Shown here: positions 55,268 to 60,114 of the stretch, piece after piece | Layout: each line of letters begins with the position of its first letter | Position numbering within the stretch: the first letter of the stretch is position 1 | Assembly: GCA_045661305.1 (NCBI GenBank) | Contig: JAZRFJ010000018.1 | Location: 1-60,114, forward strand | DNA length: 60,114 bases | Source: UMGS1840 sp045661305 | Lineage (GTDB): Bacteria > Bacillota > Clostridia > UMGS1840 | Direction of reading: 5' to 3' | Program-made: the position numbers and the translations under genes | Notes under the pieces: model-generated | Database searches by the model: none | Told to the model about the DNA's origin: nothing | Seen by the model: only the letters and a program-made list of their open reading frames with translations

Positions 55268-55900
55268 ATGATTAAAATTTCACCATCAATCCTTGCTGCT
55301 GATTTTTCAAAATTAGCCGAGGAAATACAGAGTATAGATAATGCTGATTTTATACATATTGATATTATGGATGGTCATTTTGTGCCGAATATAAGCTTTG
55401 GATATGCATTAGTAAACGATATAAGAAAAACAACAGATATTTTGTTTGATGTTCATCTTATGATTTCACATCCGCTTTCTTACATAGAAAATTTTGCAAA
55501 AAGTGGCTCTGATTATATTACAGTTCATGTAGAGTGTGAAGATGATACGAAAGAATGTATTGAGCTTATAAGAAAGTGCAGAAAGAAACCAGGTCTTGCT
55601 ATAAGCCCTGATACTGATGTTGAAGCTTTAAGACCGTATATTGATGATATCGAAATAATTACTGTTATGTCAGTTTATCCCGGCTTTGGCGGTCAGTCAT
55701 TTATTGAAAAATCTTATGACAGAATAAAAGCAATAAAAGAAATGATAGGAAATCGTAATATCCTACTGAGTGTTGATGGCGGAGTAGGGGAAAATAATGT
55801 CCGCAAATTAGAGGAATGTGGTAACACTATGGTTGTTGCAGGAAGCAGCGTTTTTAAAGTTCAAGACAGAAAACAGATGATTGATAAGTTGAGGGGTTGA
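55268..55900 (+). CDS. rpe: Ribulose-phosphate 3-epimerase
   Basis: Pentose phosphate enzyme interconverting ribulose 5-phosphate and xylulose 5-phosphate. TIM barrel of 210 residues: SILAADFSKLAEEI, HIDIMDGHFVPNISFG, DVHLMISHP, VYPGFGGQSF, SVDGGVGENN. AGAGAGGAAAG upstream. Its stop codon lies inside the first stem of the hairpin array. Confidence 0.96.
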   Translation: MIKISPSILAADFSKLAEEIQSIDNADFIHIDIMDGHFVPNISFGYALVNDIRKTTDILFDVHLMISHPLSYIENFAKSGSDYITVHVECEDDTKECIELIRKCRKKPGLAISPDTDVEALRPYIDDIEIITVMSVYPGFGGQSFIEKSYDRIKAIKEMIGNRNILLSVDGGVGENNVRKLEECGNTMVVAGSSVFKVQDRKQMIDKLRG

Positions 55901-56094
55901 TTTCATCGAAGATGAAATCGTCGATATGAATTCTGTTGAATTCTCGATATGTCATAAATGACTCGATATGTGCTTCGCACTTGATATGTCGCTAAAGCGA
56001 CGAGAATTCATATCATATCGAGTTTTGAGTGAAACGAAAAACATATCGATTTTGCGATAGCAAAAATATCGAGCAAACGGAGTTTGCATATCGA
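55899..56094. repeat. Mirror-symmetric hairpin array 1 (TCGATAT/ATATCGA spacers)
   Basis: Eight small hairpins with unrelated stems are joined by a constant 7-bp spacer. Left half: TCGATAT at 55921, 55944, 55963 and TTGATAT at 55981. Right half: the reverse complement ATATCGA at 56015, 56043, 56066 and 56088. Stems in order: GATTTCATC, GAATTC, GTCAT, GTGC, GTCGC, then GTTTT, TTTTGC and GCAAAC, with loops of 2-4 nt (longer for GTTTT). The centre is GAATTCATATC (56004-56014). Local hairpins or a long-range multibranched fold are both possible. It may terminate rpe transcripts. Confidence 0.85.
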
Positions 56095-56112
56095 CAAAAA
56101 TAATGGCATCTA

Positions 56113-56131
56113 ATTTGTCAATAGTTTTTCG
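56113..56131. repeat. Left copy of a 19-bp direct repeat flanking the toxin locus
   Basis: ATTTGTCAATAGTTTTTCG, matching the copy at 56452-56470 at 18 of 19 positions. It contains a -35-like TGTCAA in the same orientation as the antisense promoter, so it may be a remnant of a second unit. Confidence 0.75.
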
Positions 56132-56159
56132 TAAATATTTATTATTTCACATAAAATCA

Positions 56160-56188
56160 TTTCAAAATTTGAAAATATATGGTATAAT
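56160..56188 (+). promoter_or_regulatory. Promoter of the toxin mRNA
   Basis: TATAAT (56183-56188) with TTTCAA (56160-56165) at 17-bp spacing. The leader would be about 73 nt. Confidence 0.6.
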
Positions 56189-56236
56189 GATAAACAAGGT
56201 AAGACTTCTTAACGGTGATTTTCATCGGCGGTTATG

Positions 56237-56262
56237 CCACCATTCCTCTATGAAGGAGGTGG
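56237..56262 (+). promoter_or_regulatory. Hairpin sequestering the toxin ribosome binding site
   Basis: CCACC (56237-56241) pairs with GGTGG (56258-56262) and TCCT (56244-56247) with AGGA (56254-56257), with a 2-nt bulge and 6-nt loop. This hides almost all of AAGGAGG (56253-56259). Confidence 0.6.
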
Positions 56263-56267
56263 TTGCT

Positions 56268-56342
56268 ATGATTAGATACATATTAAAAATTATATTTTTG
56301 ATTATAGTGTTTTTGATAGCATTTACTATAAAAGTAAAATAA
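56268..56342 (+). CDS. Small hydrophobic peptide, candidate type I toxin
   Basis: 24 residues: a short basic start (MIRYILK), one strongly hydrophobic helix of Ile, Leu, Phe and Val, and a basic end (IKVK). AAGGAGG lies 8 nt before ATG 56268. An in-frame ATG at 56250 would give 30 residues but places the ribosome binding site inside the gene. Size, shape, own promoter, sequestered binding site, terminator on the stop codon and a convergent antisense promoter all match type I toxins of the Fst/TxpA kind. I see no identity to a named family. It would insert in the membrane when expressed without its antitoxin RNA. No partner protein is nearby. Confidence 0.6.
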   Translation: MIRYILKIIFLIIVFLIAFTIKVK

Positions 56343-56425
56343 CTGCCCCCTTGCTAAAGTTAGGCAGTTATTTTATTAATAACTAAATTTCTTTTGGCAT
56401 AACCGTTTGAGGTCTTGCCTTTTGT
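56330..56425 (-). ncRNA. Candidate antisense antitoxin RNA
   Basis: Predicted from the promoter at 56432-56460 and the shared terminator; ends are approximate. About 95 nt. It overlaps the 3-prime end of the toxin mRNA through the terminator hairpin. Its 5-prime part folds as GGCA-AG-ACC-loop-GGT-TA-TGCC and exposes ACCTC, complementary to GAGGT of the toxin ribosome binding site. Confidence 0.5.
56336..56374. terminator. Bidirectional terminator shared by toxin mRNA and antisense RNA
   Basis: Twelve-bp stem AAAATAACTGCC/GGCAGTTATTTT with a 15-nt loop. The toxin stop codon (56340-56342) lies in the left arm. Confidence 0.8.
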
Positions 56426-56431
56426 ATTAAT

Positions 56432-56460
56432 ATTATATATGATTTTTTTTGATTTGTCAA
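56432..56460 (-). promoter_or_regulatory. Consensus promoter of the antisense RNA
   Basis: Minus strand: TTGACA (56460-56455), 17-bp spacer, TATAAT (56437-56432). Perfect consensus, stronger than the toxin promoter, as expected for an antitoxin RNA in excess. Confidence 0.8.
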
Positions 56461-56470
56461 TAGGTTTTCG
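56452..56470. repeat. Right copy of the 19-bp direct repeat
   Basis: ATTTGTCAATAGGTTTTCG; overlaps the antisense -35. See the copy at 56113-56131. Confidence 0.75.
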
Positions 56471-56473
56471 GAA

Positions 56474-56508
56474 AAAAAGTCCCTTGTCGGTTTGACAAGG
56501 GACTTTTT
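56474..56508. terminator. Strong bidirectional terminator
   Basis: Fifteen-bp perfect stem AAAAAGTCCCTTGTC/GACAAGGGACTTTTT, loop GGTTT, T-runs on both strands. It ends the minus-strand secreted-protein cassette and insulates the antisense promoter. Confidence 0.9.
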
Positions 56509-56538
56509 GTTTTTAATTAATCGAATTGTAATTATTGA

Positions 56539-56712
56539 TTATAATGCCTTAGGCTGTGAAGAAGCATCTGAAAGTGCTAAGTTGTAAACTGTTGTAACAG
56601 TTCCATCATCTGCTCTGTATGAAGCAGCATTGATAGGATTAACATCAGCTGCGATAGCTTCTCTTGACTGTAATTCAATAATTTCAACTGTTGGTCTTGT
56701 ATATTTTTTCAT
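56539..56712 (-). CDS. 57-residue peptide with YxxP motif (unknown)
   Basis: Not an ORF one would keep by length, but AAGGAGG lies 9 nt before ATG 56712 and it is last in a co-directional set of four. It opens MKKYTRPTVEIIELQSREAI and has no signal peptide or Cys. YTRP (residues 4-7) fits the YxxP pattern seen in leader peptides recognised by RRE domains in some RiPPs, but no maturation enzyme is in the window. Residues TVTTVYNL recur exactly in the secreted protein at 58709-59446. I do not recognise the family. Confidence 0.7.
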   Translation of the reverse strand: MKKYTRPTVEIIELQSREAIAADVNPINAASYRADDGTVTTVYNLALSDASSQPKAL

Positions 56713-56741
56713 TATATTATTCCTCCTTAAAAATCATTGAA

Positions 56742-57701
56742 TTAGTTTACAGGATTAATGGTATAATCTGCATCTTCATTGATGATGCTATTACCAACAA
56801 ATATCTTACAAGCATAGTCTTCGTTGCTATCAAGAACACTATTTGGATCATAGAGTTTAATTACCCAATATTCACCATTATCAACTGGTAATTTACCAAC
56901 ATATTTGCATCCGCCAAACCAAATACCGTATGATTCAGCTGCAAGAGCTTCTGTAGCTTTAGCAAATACTGTTGCTACATTTCCTTTTTCAAATCCTGTA
57001 TCAACAACTTCACCATTATCATTTACGAAACCTTCAAATGAATCGTCGAATACTTCCTCTTCTTCGCCAGTGTAGCCGTTAAGAGCAATTTTCACTTCGT
57101 TAGTAGTTAAATTAACTGTTGCATTATCAGATCCTGAAAAAGTAGCTTCCAAAATTTTAATAGTAGATTCTTTCTTTGCATCAGTTTTTACCTTAAGAAC
57201 TGCACCACCAAGCATCATATTATCGATTTTATTCAAGTTTCCTTTTGCTGTTGTGATAGCATATGCAAAACCAACTTTTCCAGCACCATCTTTTTCTTCA
57301 AAACCGATAGTAGCATTACCTAAATTTTTGTTAGATTGATATCCAGAATAAGTTGAAATATATTCATCAGATACATATGAAGCAAAACCTATAGCTTCTA
57401 ATGTAACAGAATCAAGTGTTGGATACTCAGGAGTTCCGATGTAATCAGCATATTCTTCTGCGATCTGGTCAGCCTGTGCTGATGTGCCTAATTCAAAATC
57501 ATTTGGATCAAAAGCAATTTTAAAACCTACTGTTTTTACACCATTTGATGTATCTAATGTTGCAGCAAGTACAACTTCATCGCCAACCACAGCTGTTTCT
57601 GTACTTGTTACAAGTGTCAAACCGCTTGCAGCAAATACATTTATTGTGCACATTGTAAACATAACTACTGTAAGCATAAAAATTGATATTATCTTTTTCA
57701 T
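56742..57701 (-). CDS. Secreted protein with cohesin-like domain
   Basis: 319 residues. Signal peptide 1-24 (cut after VFA). Residues about 27-215 look like a cohesin/CBM2-related jelly-roll: VVGDEVVLAATLDTSNGVKTVGFKIAFDP matches the cohesin start, and GGAVLKVKTDAK a later strand. After an acidic linker the last 100 residues form a separate unknown domain with GIWFGGCKYVG and WVIKLYDPNS. It lies 20 bp downstream of the dockerin gene, so the two products may bind each other. No anchoring signal, CBM or S-layer module. GGAGG upstream. Confidence 0.75.
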   Translation of the reverse strand: MKKIISIFMLTVVMFTMCTINVFAASGLTLVTSTETAVVGDEVVLAATLDTSNGVKTVGFKIAFDPNDFELGTSAQADQIAEEYADYIGTPEYPTLDSVTLEAIGFASYVSDEYISTYSGYQSNKNLGNATIGFEEKDGAGKVGFAYAITTAKGNLNKIDNMMLGGAVLKVKTDAKKESTIKILEATFSGSDNATVNLTTNEVKIALNGYTGEEEEVFDDSFEGFVNDNGEVVDTGFEKGNVATVFAKATEALAAESYGIWFGGCKYVGKLPVDNGEYWVIKLYDPNSVLDSNEDYACKIFVGNSIINEDADYTINPVN

Positions 57702-57721
57702 TTTATTTCCTCCATTTAAAA

Positions 57722-58546
57722 CTATTCTTCTGCTGGAAATACAGTTGAAGAATTAACAAACTTAGTCAATACCCAACCAGCATCTGTAGCATTGATTGTT
57801 CCATCACCATCAACATCCGCTGAATCATCACCAGCTGGTAATTCAGTAGATGAATTAACGAATTTCGTTAATATCCAACCAGCATCAGTTGCATTTATTG
57901 TCCCATCACCATCAACATCACCATATGTGAAATCATCTTCCCCACCTGACTGAATAGGTGTAGCAGTATAAACAGCAACATATTCAGCAGCTTCTGTTAC
58001 ATTAGCTGGAAGTGAAATAACTGCTGTTGGAGCAGATTTAAGTGCCCAACCAGCGAACGCATAAGTATAGTTCTCATCTTCAGCTTTTGATGGATTTGCT
58101 GGAGCTACAAGAGGATCACCGCTTACATATTCTGCTTTCTGAAGTTCTGTACCATCTTCATCGTAGAATGTAATGGTAAATGGCAGAGCTATTGTACCGA
58201 TTTTTGTTTTATCGATAGCATCACCGCCCATATACACTGTTACTATTTCGCCAGCAGCAAGTTCATCCTTGAGGTCAAAATTGATAACTGTTTCGCTATC
58301 CTGTGCAAGCTGATTGATATACTGAATTGAACTTGTTTTAATTTCAGTACCTTTAACAGCTACGATTGTTGTCTGTGTGTTTACTTTATCGCTTGTATAA
58401 GAAGCGTTGTAACCACTTTCGCCTTTTTCCAAAGTTACAGTTGTTGTTAATTCTGGATTAGGCTTAACTGTGATTTCAGCAAATGAAGTTAATGACATTG
58501 TGCCTATAACTGCAATTGCAGAAATCATTGCAATAAGCTTTTTCAT
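57722..58546 (-). CDS. Secreted protein with InlB B-repeat-like and type I dockerin domains
   Basis: 274 residues. Signal peptide 1-23 (SFA). An N-terminal beta domain (about 25-125), then an InlB B/Listeria-Bacteroides repeat (ITFYDEDGTELQKAEYVSGD, YAFAGWA, YVAVYTATP), then a C-terminal dockerin: two near-identical Ca-binding repeats DVDGDGTINATDAGW-ILTKFVNSS, with Asp at positions 1, 3, 5 and 12 of each loop. Specificity positions are Ala-Thr in both repeats. No enzyme domain. AAAGGAAG upstream. The adjacent cohesin-like protein is the obvious partner to test. Confidence 0.85.
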   Translation of the reverse strand: MKKLIAMISAIAVIGTMSLTSFAEITVKPNPELTTTVTLEKGESGYNASYTSDKVNTQTTIVAVKGTEIKTSSIQYINQLAQDSETVINFDLKDELAAGEIVTVYMGGDAIDKTKIGTIALPFTITFYDEDGTELQKAEYVSGDPLVAPANPSKAEDENYTYAFAGWALKSAPTAVISLPANVTEAAEYVAVYTATPIQSGGEDDFTYGDVDGDGTINATDAGWILTKFVNSSTELPAGDDSADVDGDGTINATDAGWVLTKFVNSSTVFPAEE

Positions 58547-58642
58547 AGGTTTTTTCTTCCTTTCTATGCCTCTTTTTTTATTTTTAATTTTTAAATTTTT
58601 TCGAGGCGGATTTTATTTAATTTTTTTATACAAAAGCCAAAA

Positions 58643-58680
58643 GCTTTAATAAACAAAACAGCTATTTTGTTCATTAAAGC
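58643..58680 (-). terminator. Stem-loop after the copper-amine-oxidase-N-like gene
   Basis: GCTTTAAT-AAACAAAA pairs with TTTTGTT-ATTAAAGC with one mismatch; partial T-run on the minus strand. May attenuate transcription into the dockerin gene. Confidence 0.6.
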
Positions 58681-58708
58681 AACATTTCCAGAAAAAATCT
58701 AAAAATGT

Positions 58709-59446
58709 TTACTCAACACCGTAAGCAAGGTCTCTCACAAGAGGAGAAACCATAAGTGAAATACGGTTTAAAGTTTCCTTGTCAATTGAATTTTCAATAT
58801 CCCAAGGGAAATCTTTTGGAGTTACGATGACATATCTTCCGTTCTCAACCCATGTAACATCCTTTGAGAAAGCTTCCGAAATAACACGAAGCGGAACAAA
58901 AGTTCTTGATTCAACTATTTCGGCAGGAGCATCAAGCTCATATTCTTTATCATTAAGTGTATATTTTGAATCACCGATAACAACTTTGAAAACTTTGTTG
59001 TCAAGAGTGATTGAAACTTCTCTTTTAACATCGTCAAAGCCTACAGTTGCACCTAATTTTTCAGCAATATATCTAAGCGGAACCATAGTACGATTTTCTT
59101 TTATGTACGGAACAACCTTTTTATTATCCTTGTCAATCCATTCGAGCAAATCATTGGCAACTGCTGCATAATTTCCTATTTGAATTACAACGGCATTTTT
59201 TGCACGATGAGAAACTCTATTGTTAATAACAGGAGCTTCAGCTTCGCTCTCATCTGACTTTTCAACTTCATATTTTGGCAAATCTTCTTCGTTTAAAATG
59301 CCGAGATTATAAACTGTTGTTACAGTAACAACACCGTTTTCTTCGGTAACTGAAGTAGCTGCGTTTTCTGTGTTGACAGCATCAGCAAAAGCAACAGAAG
59401 AACACATAAGAGCAACACATAATACTAATAATAAAATTTTTTTCAT
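58709..59446 (-). CDS. Secreted protein with copper-amine-oxidase N-terminal-like domain
   Basis: 245 residues from ATG 59446. Signal peptide (cut after VAFA), then ENGVVTVTTVYNLGIL, an acidic linker and a Cu_amine_oxidN1-type stalk domain: VVPYIKENRTMVPLRYIAEKLGATV and IVESRTFVPLRVISEAF, the paired motif of this domain, often found in clostridial surface proteins and unrelated to oxidase activity. The only good ribosome binding site (AAGG, 59480-59477) is about 27 nt away, but a hairpin AAACGGC-TTTTT-GCTGTTT between them could bring it near the start. Confidence 0.82.
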   Translation of the reverse strand: MKKILLLVLCVALMCSSVAFADAVNTENAATSVTEENGVVTVTTVYNLGILNEEDLPKYEVEKSDESEAEAPVINNRVSHRAKNAVVIQIGNYAAVANDLLEWIDKDNKKVVPYIKENRTMVPLRYIAEKLGATVGFDDVKREVSITLDNKVFKVVIGDSKYTLNDKEYELDAPAEIVESRTFVPLRVISEAFSKDVTWVENGRYVIVTPKDFPWDIENSIDKETLNRISLMVSPLVRDLAYGVE

Positions 59447-59537
59447 AAGACACAAACAAACAGCAAAAAGCCGTTTCCTTTCAATATATTATTCAAAATT
59501 TATATAAAAAGCTAAGTTTATCATTTTACTTGACTTT

Positions 59538-59566
59538 ATTATAGCACAGTGCTACAAAATTGTAAA
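59538..59566 (-). promoter_or_regulatory. Proximal promoter of the secreted-protein cassette
   Basis: Minus strand: TTTACA (59566-59561), 17-bp spacer, TATAAT (59543-59538). Leader about 85 nt. Confidence 0.75.
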
Positions 59567-59598
59567 GAAAATTTAACAAAAAATGTGTCAAAAATACC

Positions 59599-59694
59599 GC
59601 ATTCATTTTTGTTAAAACTATACAAACTCATATAAATATATACTAATCTAACCGAATTATCGACACAAATTGCAATTTTTATAAAAATGAATGC
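59599..59694. repeat. Inverted repeat in the intergenic region
   Basis: GCATTCATTTTT (59599-59610) and AAAAATGAATGC (59683-59694) are perfect 12-bp inverted arms, 72 nt apart, with a palindrome AAATTGCAATTT inside. In a minus-strand transcript this forms one long stem. No ORF. Confidence 0.65.
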
Positions 59695-59733
59695 TATTTC
59701 ATATTTAGATAATTATAACATTATAGCATAACT

Positions 59734-59762
59734 ATTATACATTTAATTTATCTTATTGTCAA
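59734..59762 (-). promoter_or_regulatory. Distal consensus promoter (leader or small RNA)
   Basis: Minus strand: TTGACA (59762-59757), 17-bp spacer, TATAAT (59739-59734). It would transcribe the inverted repeat and then the cassette, giving a leader of about 280 nt, or a small RNA. Confidence 0.7.
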
Positions 59763-59808
59763 TACTTTTTTCAAATTTTTCAAATTTTTGGTTTTTATTT
59801 TTTGTTGC

Positions 59809-59966
59809 GGGTGGATAATATCCACCCCTACCTTAATTCATTTTTTATGAATTGACAACTCCGTTGTCATGAATTGGATTGCATCCATGAATTATTGCTA
59901 TCACAACATGATTTGAATTGCCTTTAATGCACGAAGTGCAATTCATGAGCTATAAGCTCAATTCAT
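59809..59966. repeat. Mirror-symmetric hairpin array 2 (ATGAATT/AATTCAT spacers)
   Basis: Same design as array 1, different spacer. Left half: ATGAATT at 59847, 59869 and 59887. Right half: the reverse complement AATTCAT at 59940 and 59960, plus one copy at 59835 forming the first hairpin. Stems: GGGTGGAT, AATTCAT, GACAAC, GGAT, an irregular centre, then TGCAC and GAGCT, with loops mostly of 3 nt. The remainder of 59447-60110 is AT-rich with nothing else I can support beyond the promoters listed. Confidence 0.8.
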
Positions 59967-60066
59967 GAAATTTAGGCTCTATAATAAATGTTGTGGTCAA
60001 CAATAAAAAGAGCTTTCAAAAAAATTAAAAAAATAATGAAAAAAGAGAGCATTTTTATAAAAAATC

Positions 60067-60075
60067 TGTTATAAT
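60067..60075 (+). promoter_or_regulatory. Extended -10 promoter near the window end
   Basis: TGTTATAAT fits TGnTATAAT; no clear -35. Confidence 0.5.
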
Positions 60076-60110
60076 GAATTTGTCCAAACAAAATAACGGA
60101 GGTTATAAAA

Positions 60111-60114
60111 ATGC
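60111..60114 (+). CDS. Start of a gene cut by the window end
   Basis: ATG at 60111 follows CGGAGGT with 7-nt spacing and an extended -10 promoter about 36 bp upstream. Only one codon is visible, so nothing can be said about the product. Confidence 0.6.

Noticed and set aside
55899..56094. CRISPR array
   Set aside because: The constant units are only 7 bp and change orientation at the centre, the variable parts are self-complementary hairpins of 11-21 nt, and no cas gene is near.
56103..56342. A 79-residue reading frame covering the toxin region
   Set aside because: Its ATG has no ribosome binding site, it overlaps the direct repeat and toxin promoter, and only the last 24-30 residues have a coherent membrane-peptide composition behind a strong binding site.
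56160..56470. Phage holin remnant
   Set aside because: No lysis, structural or integrase genes nearby, and the antisense promoter plus shared terminator fit a type I toxin better.
56742..58546. Cellulosome scaffoldin locus
   Set aside because: There is one cohesin-like and one dockerin domain, no carbohydrate-binding module, no enzyme and no anchoring domain.

Overview
The window is about 60 kb of low-GC, densely coded chromosome from a Gram-positive Clostridia-like anaerobe. The case rests on gene content: Spo0A and a complete GerA-type germinant receptor operon (endospore lineage), a six-gene Rnf complex (anaerobic energy conservation), a PASTA kinase with its PP2C phosphatase, two PrsA-type lipoprotein foldases, strong AGGAGG ribosome binding sites, TTGACA/TATAAT promoters, and no outer-membrane genes. 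A dockerin protein next to a cohesin-like protein suggests a gut or polysaccharide-degrading relative. I cannot name the species. I saw no rRNA, tRNA, insertion sequence, prophage or CRISPR array.

Layout. 1-3824 (+): isoprenoid and envelope operon uppS-cdsA-dxr-rseP. 3825-4110: a structured 265-bp element with terminal inverted repeats. 4111-4959 (-): YitT-type membrane protein. 5020-5447 (+): rpsT with a consensus promoter and structured leader. 5489-8431 (-): fur/zur-znuA-znuC-znuB under a Fur-type operator. 8468-10529 (-): purine permease and phosphoribosyltransferase. 10632-26175 (+): a long co-directional run, two prsA genes, AI-2E-family permease, QueG-like protein, pcrA, rqcH, yifB, rmuC, pncB, typA, argC. 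26195-28278 (-): mecA-pyk. 28358-29497 (+): spo0A behind four perfect 0A boxes. 29554-34189 (-): lepB-rbgA-rnhB-yraN-MBL hydrolase-MATE. 34227-37889 (+): citrate synthase, MurJ-like flippase, radC. 37899-41423 (-): gerAA-gerAC-gerAB. 41453-55900 (+): asnS, TPR protein, VanW protein, rnfCDGEAB, rlmN, prpC, prkC, rsgA, rpe.

The last 4 kb is accessory. After rpe come a mirror-symmetric array of small hairpins (55899-56094), then a candidate type I toxin-antitoxin locus (56160-56470) with a 24-residue membrane peptide and a convergent antisense RNA. Next is a minus-strand secreted-protein cassette (56539-59446): a copper-amine-oxidase-N-like protein, a dockerin protein, a cohesin-like protein and a 57-residue peptide. 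A second hairpin array of the same design (59809-59966) and a gene cut by the window end (60111) follow.

Most interesting: the par-like toxin locus; the two hairpin arrays sharing one architecture but not one sequence; a Spo0A whose phosphoacceptor Asp is Ala although it sits next to perfect 0A boxes and the window carries a germination operon; the cohesin/dockerin/57-residue-peptide cassette; and a related 9-bp tandem repeat forming the last codons of both fur and rsgA.
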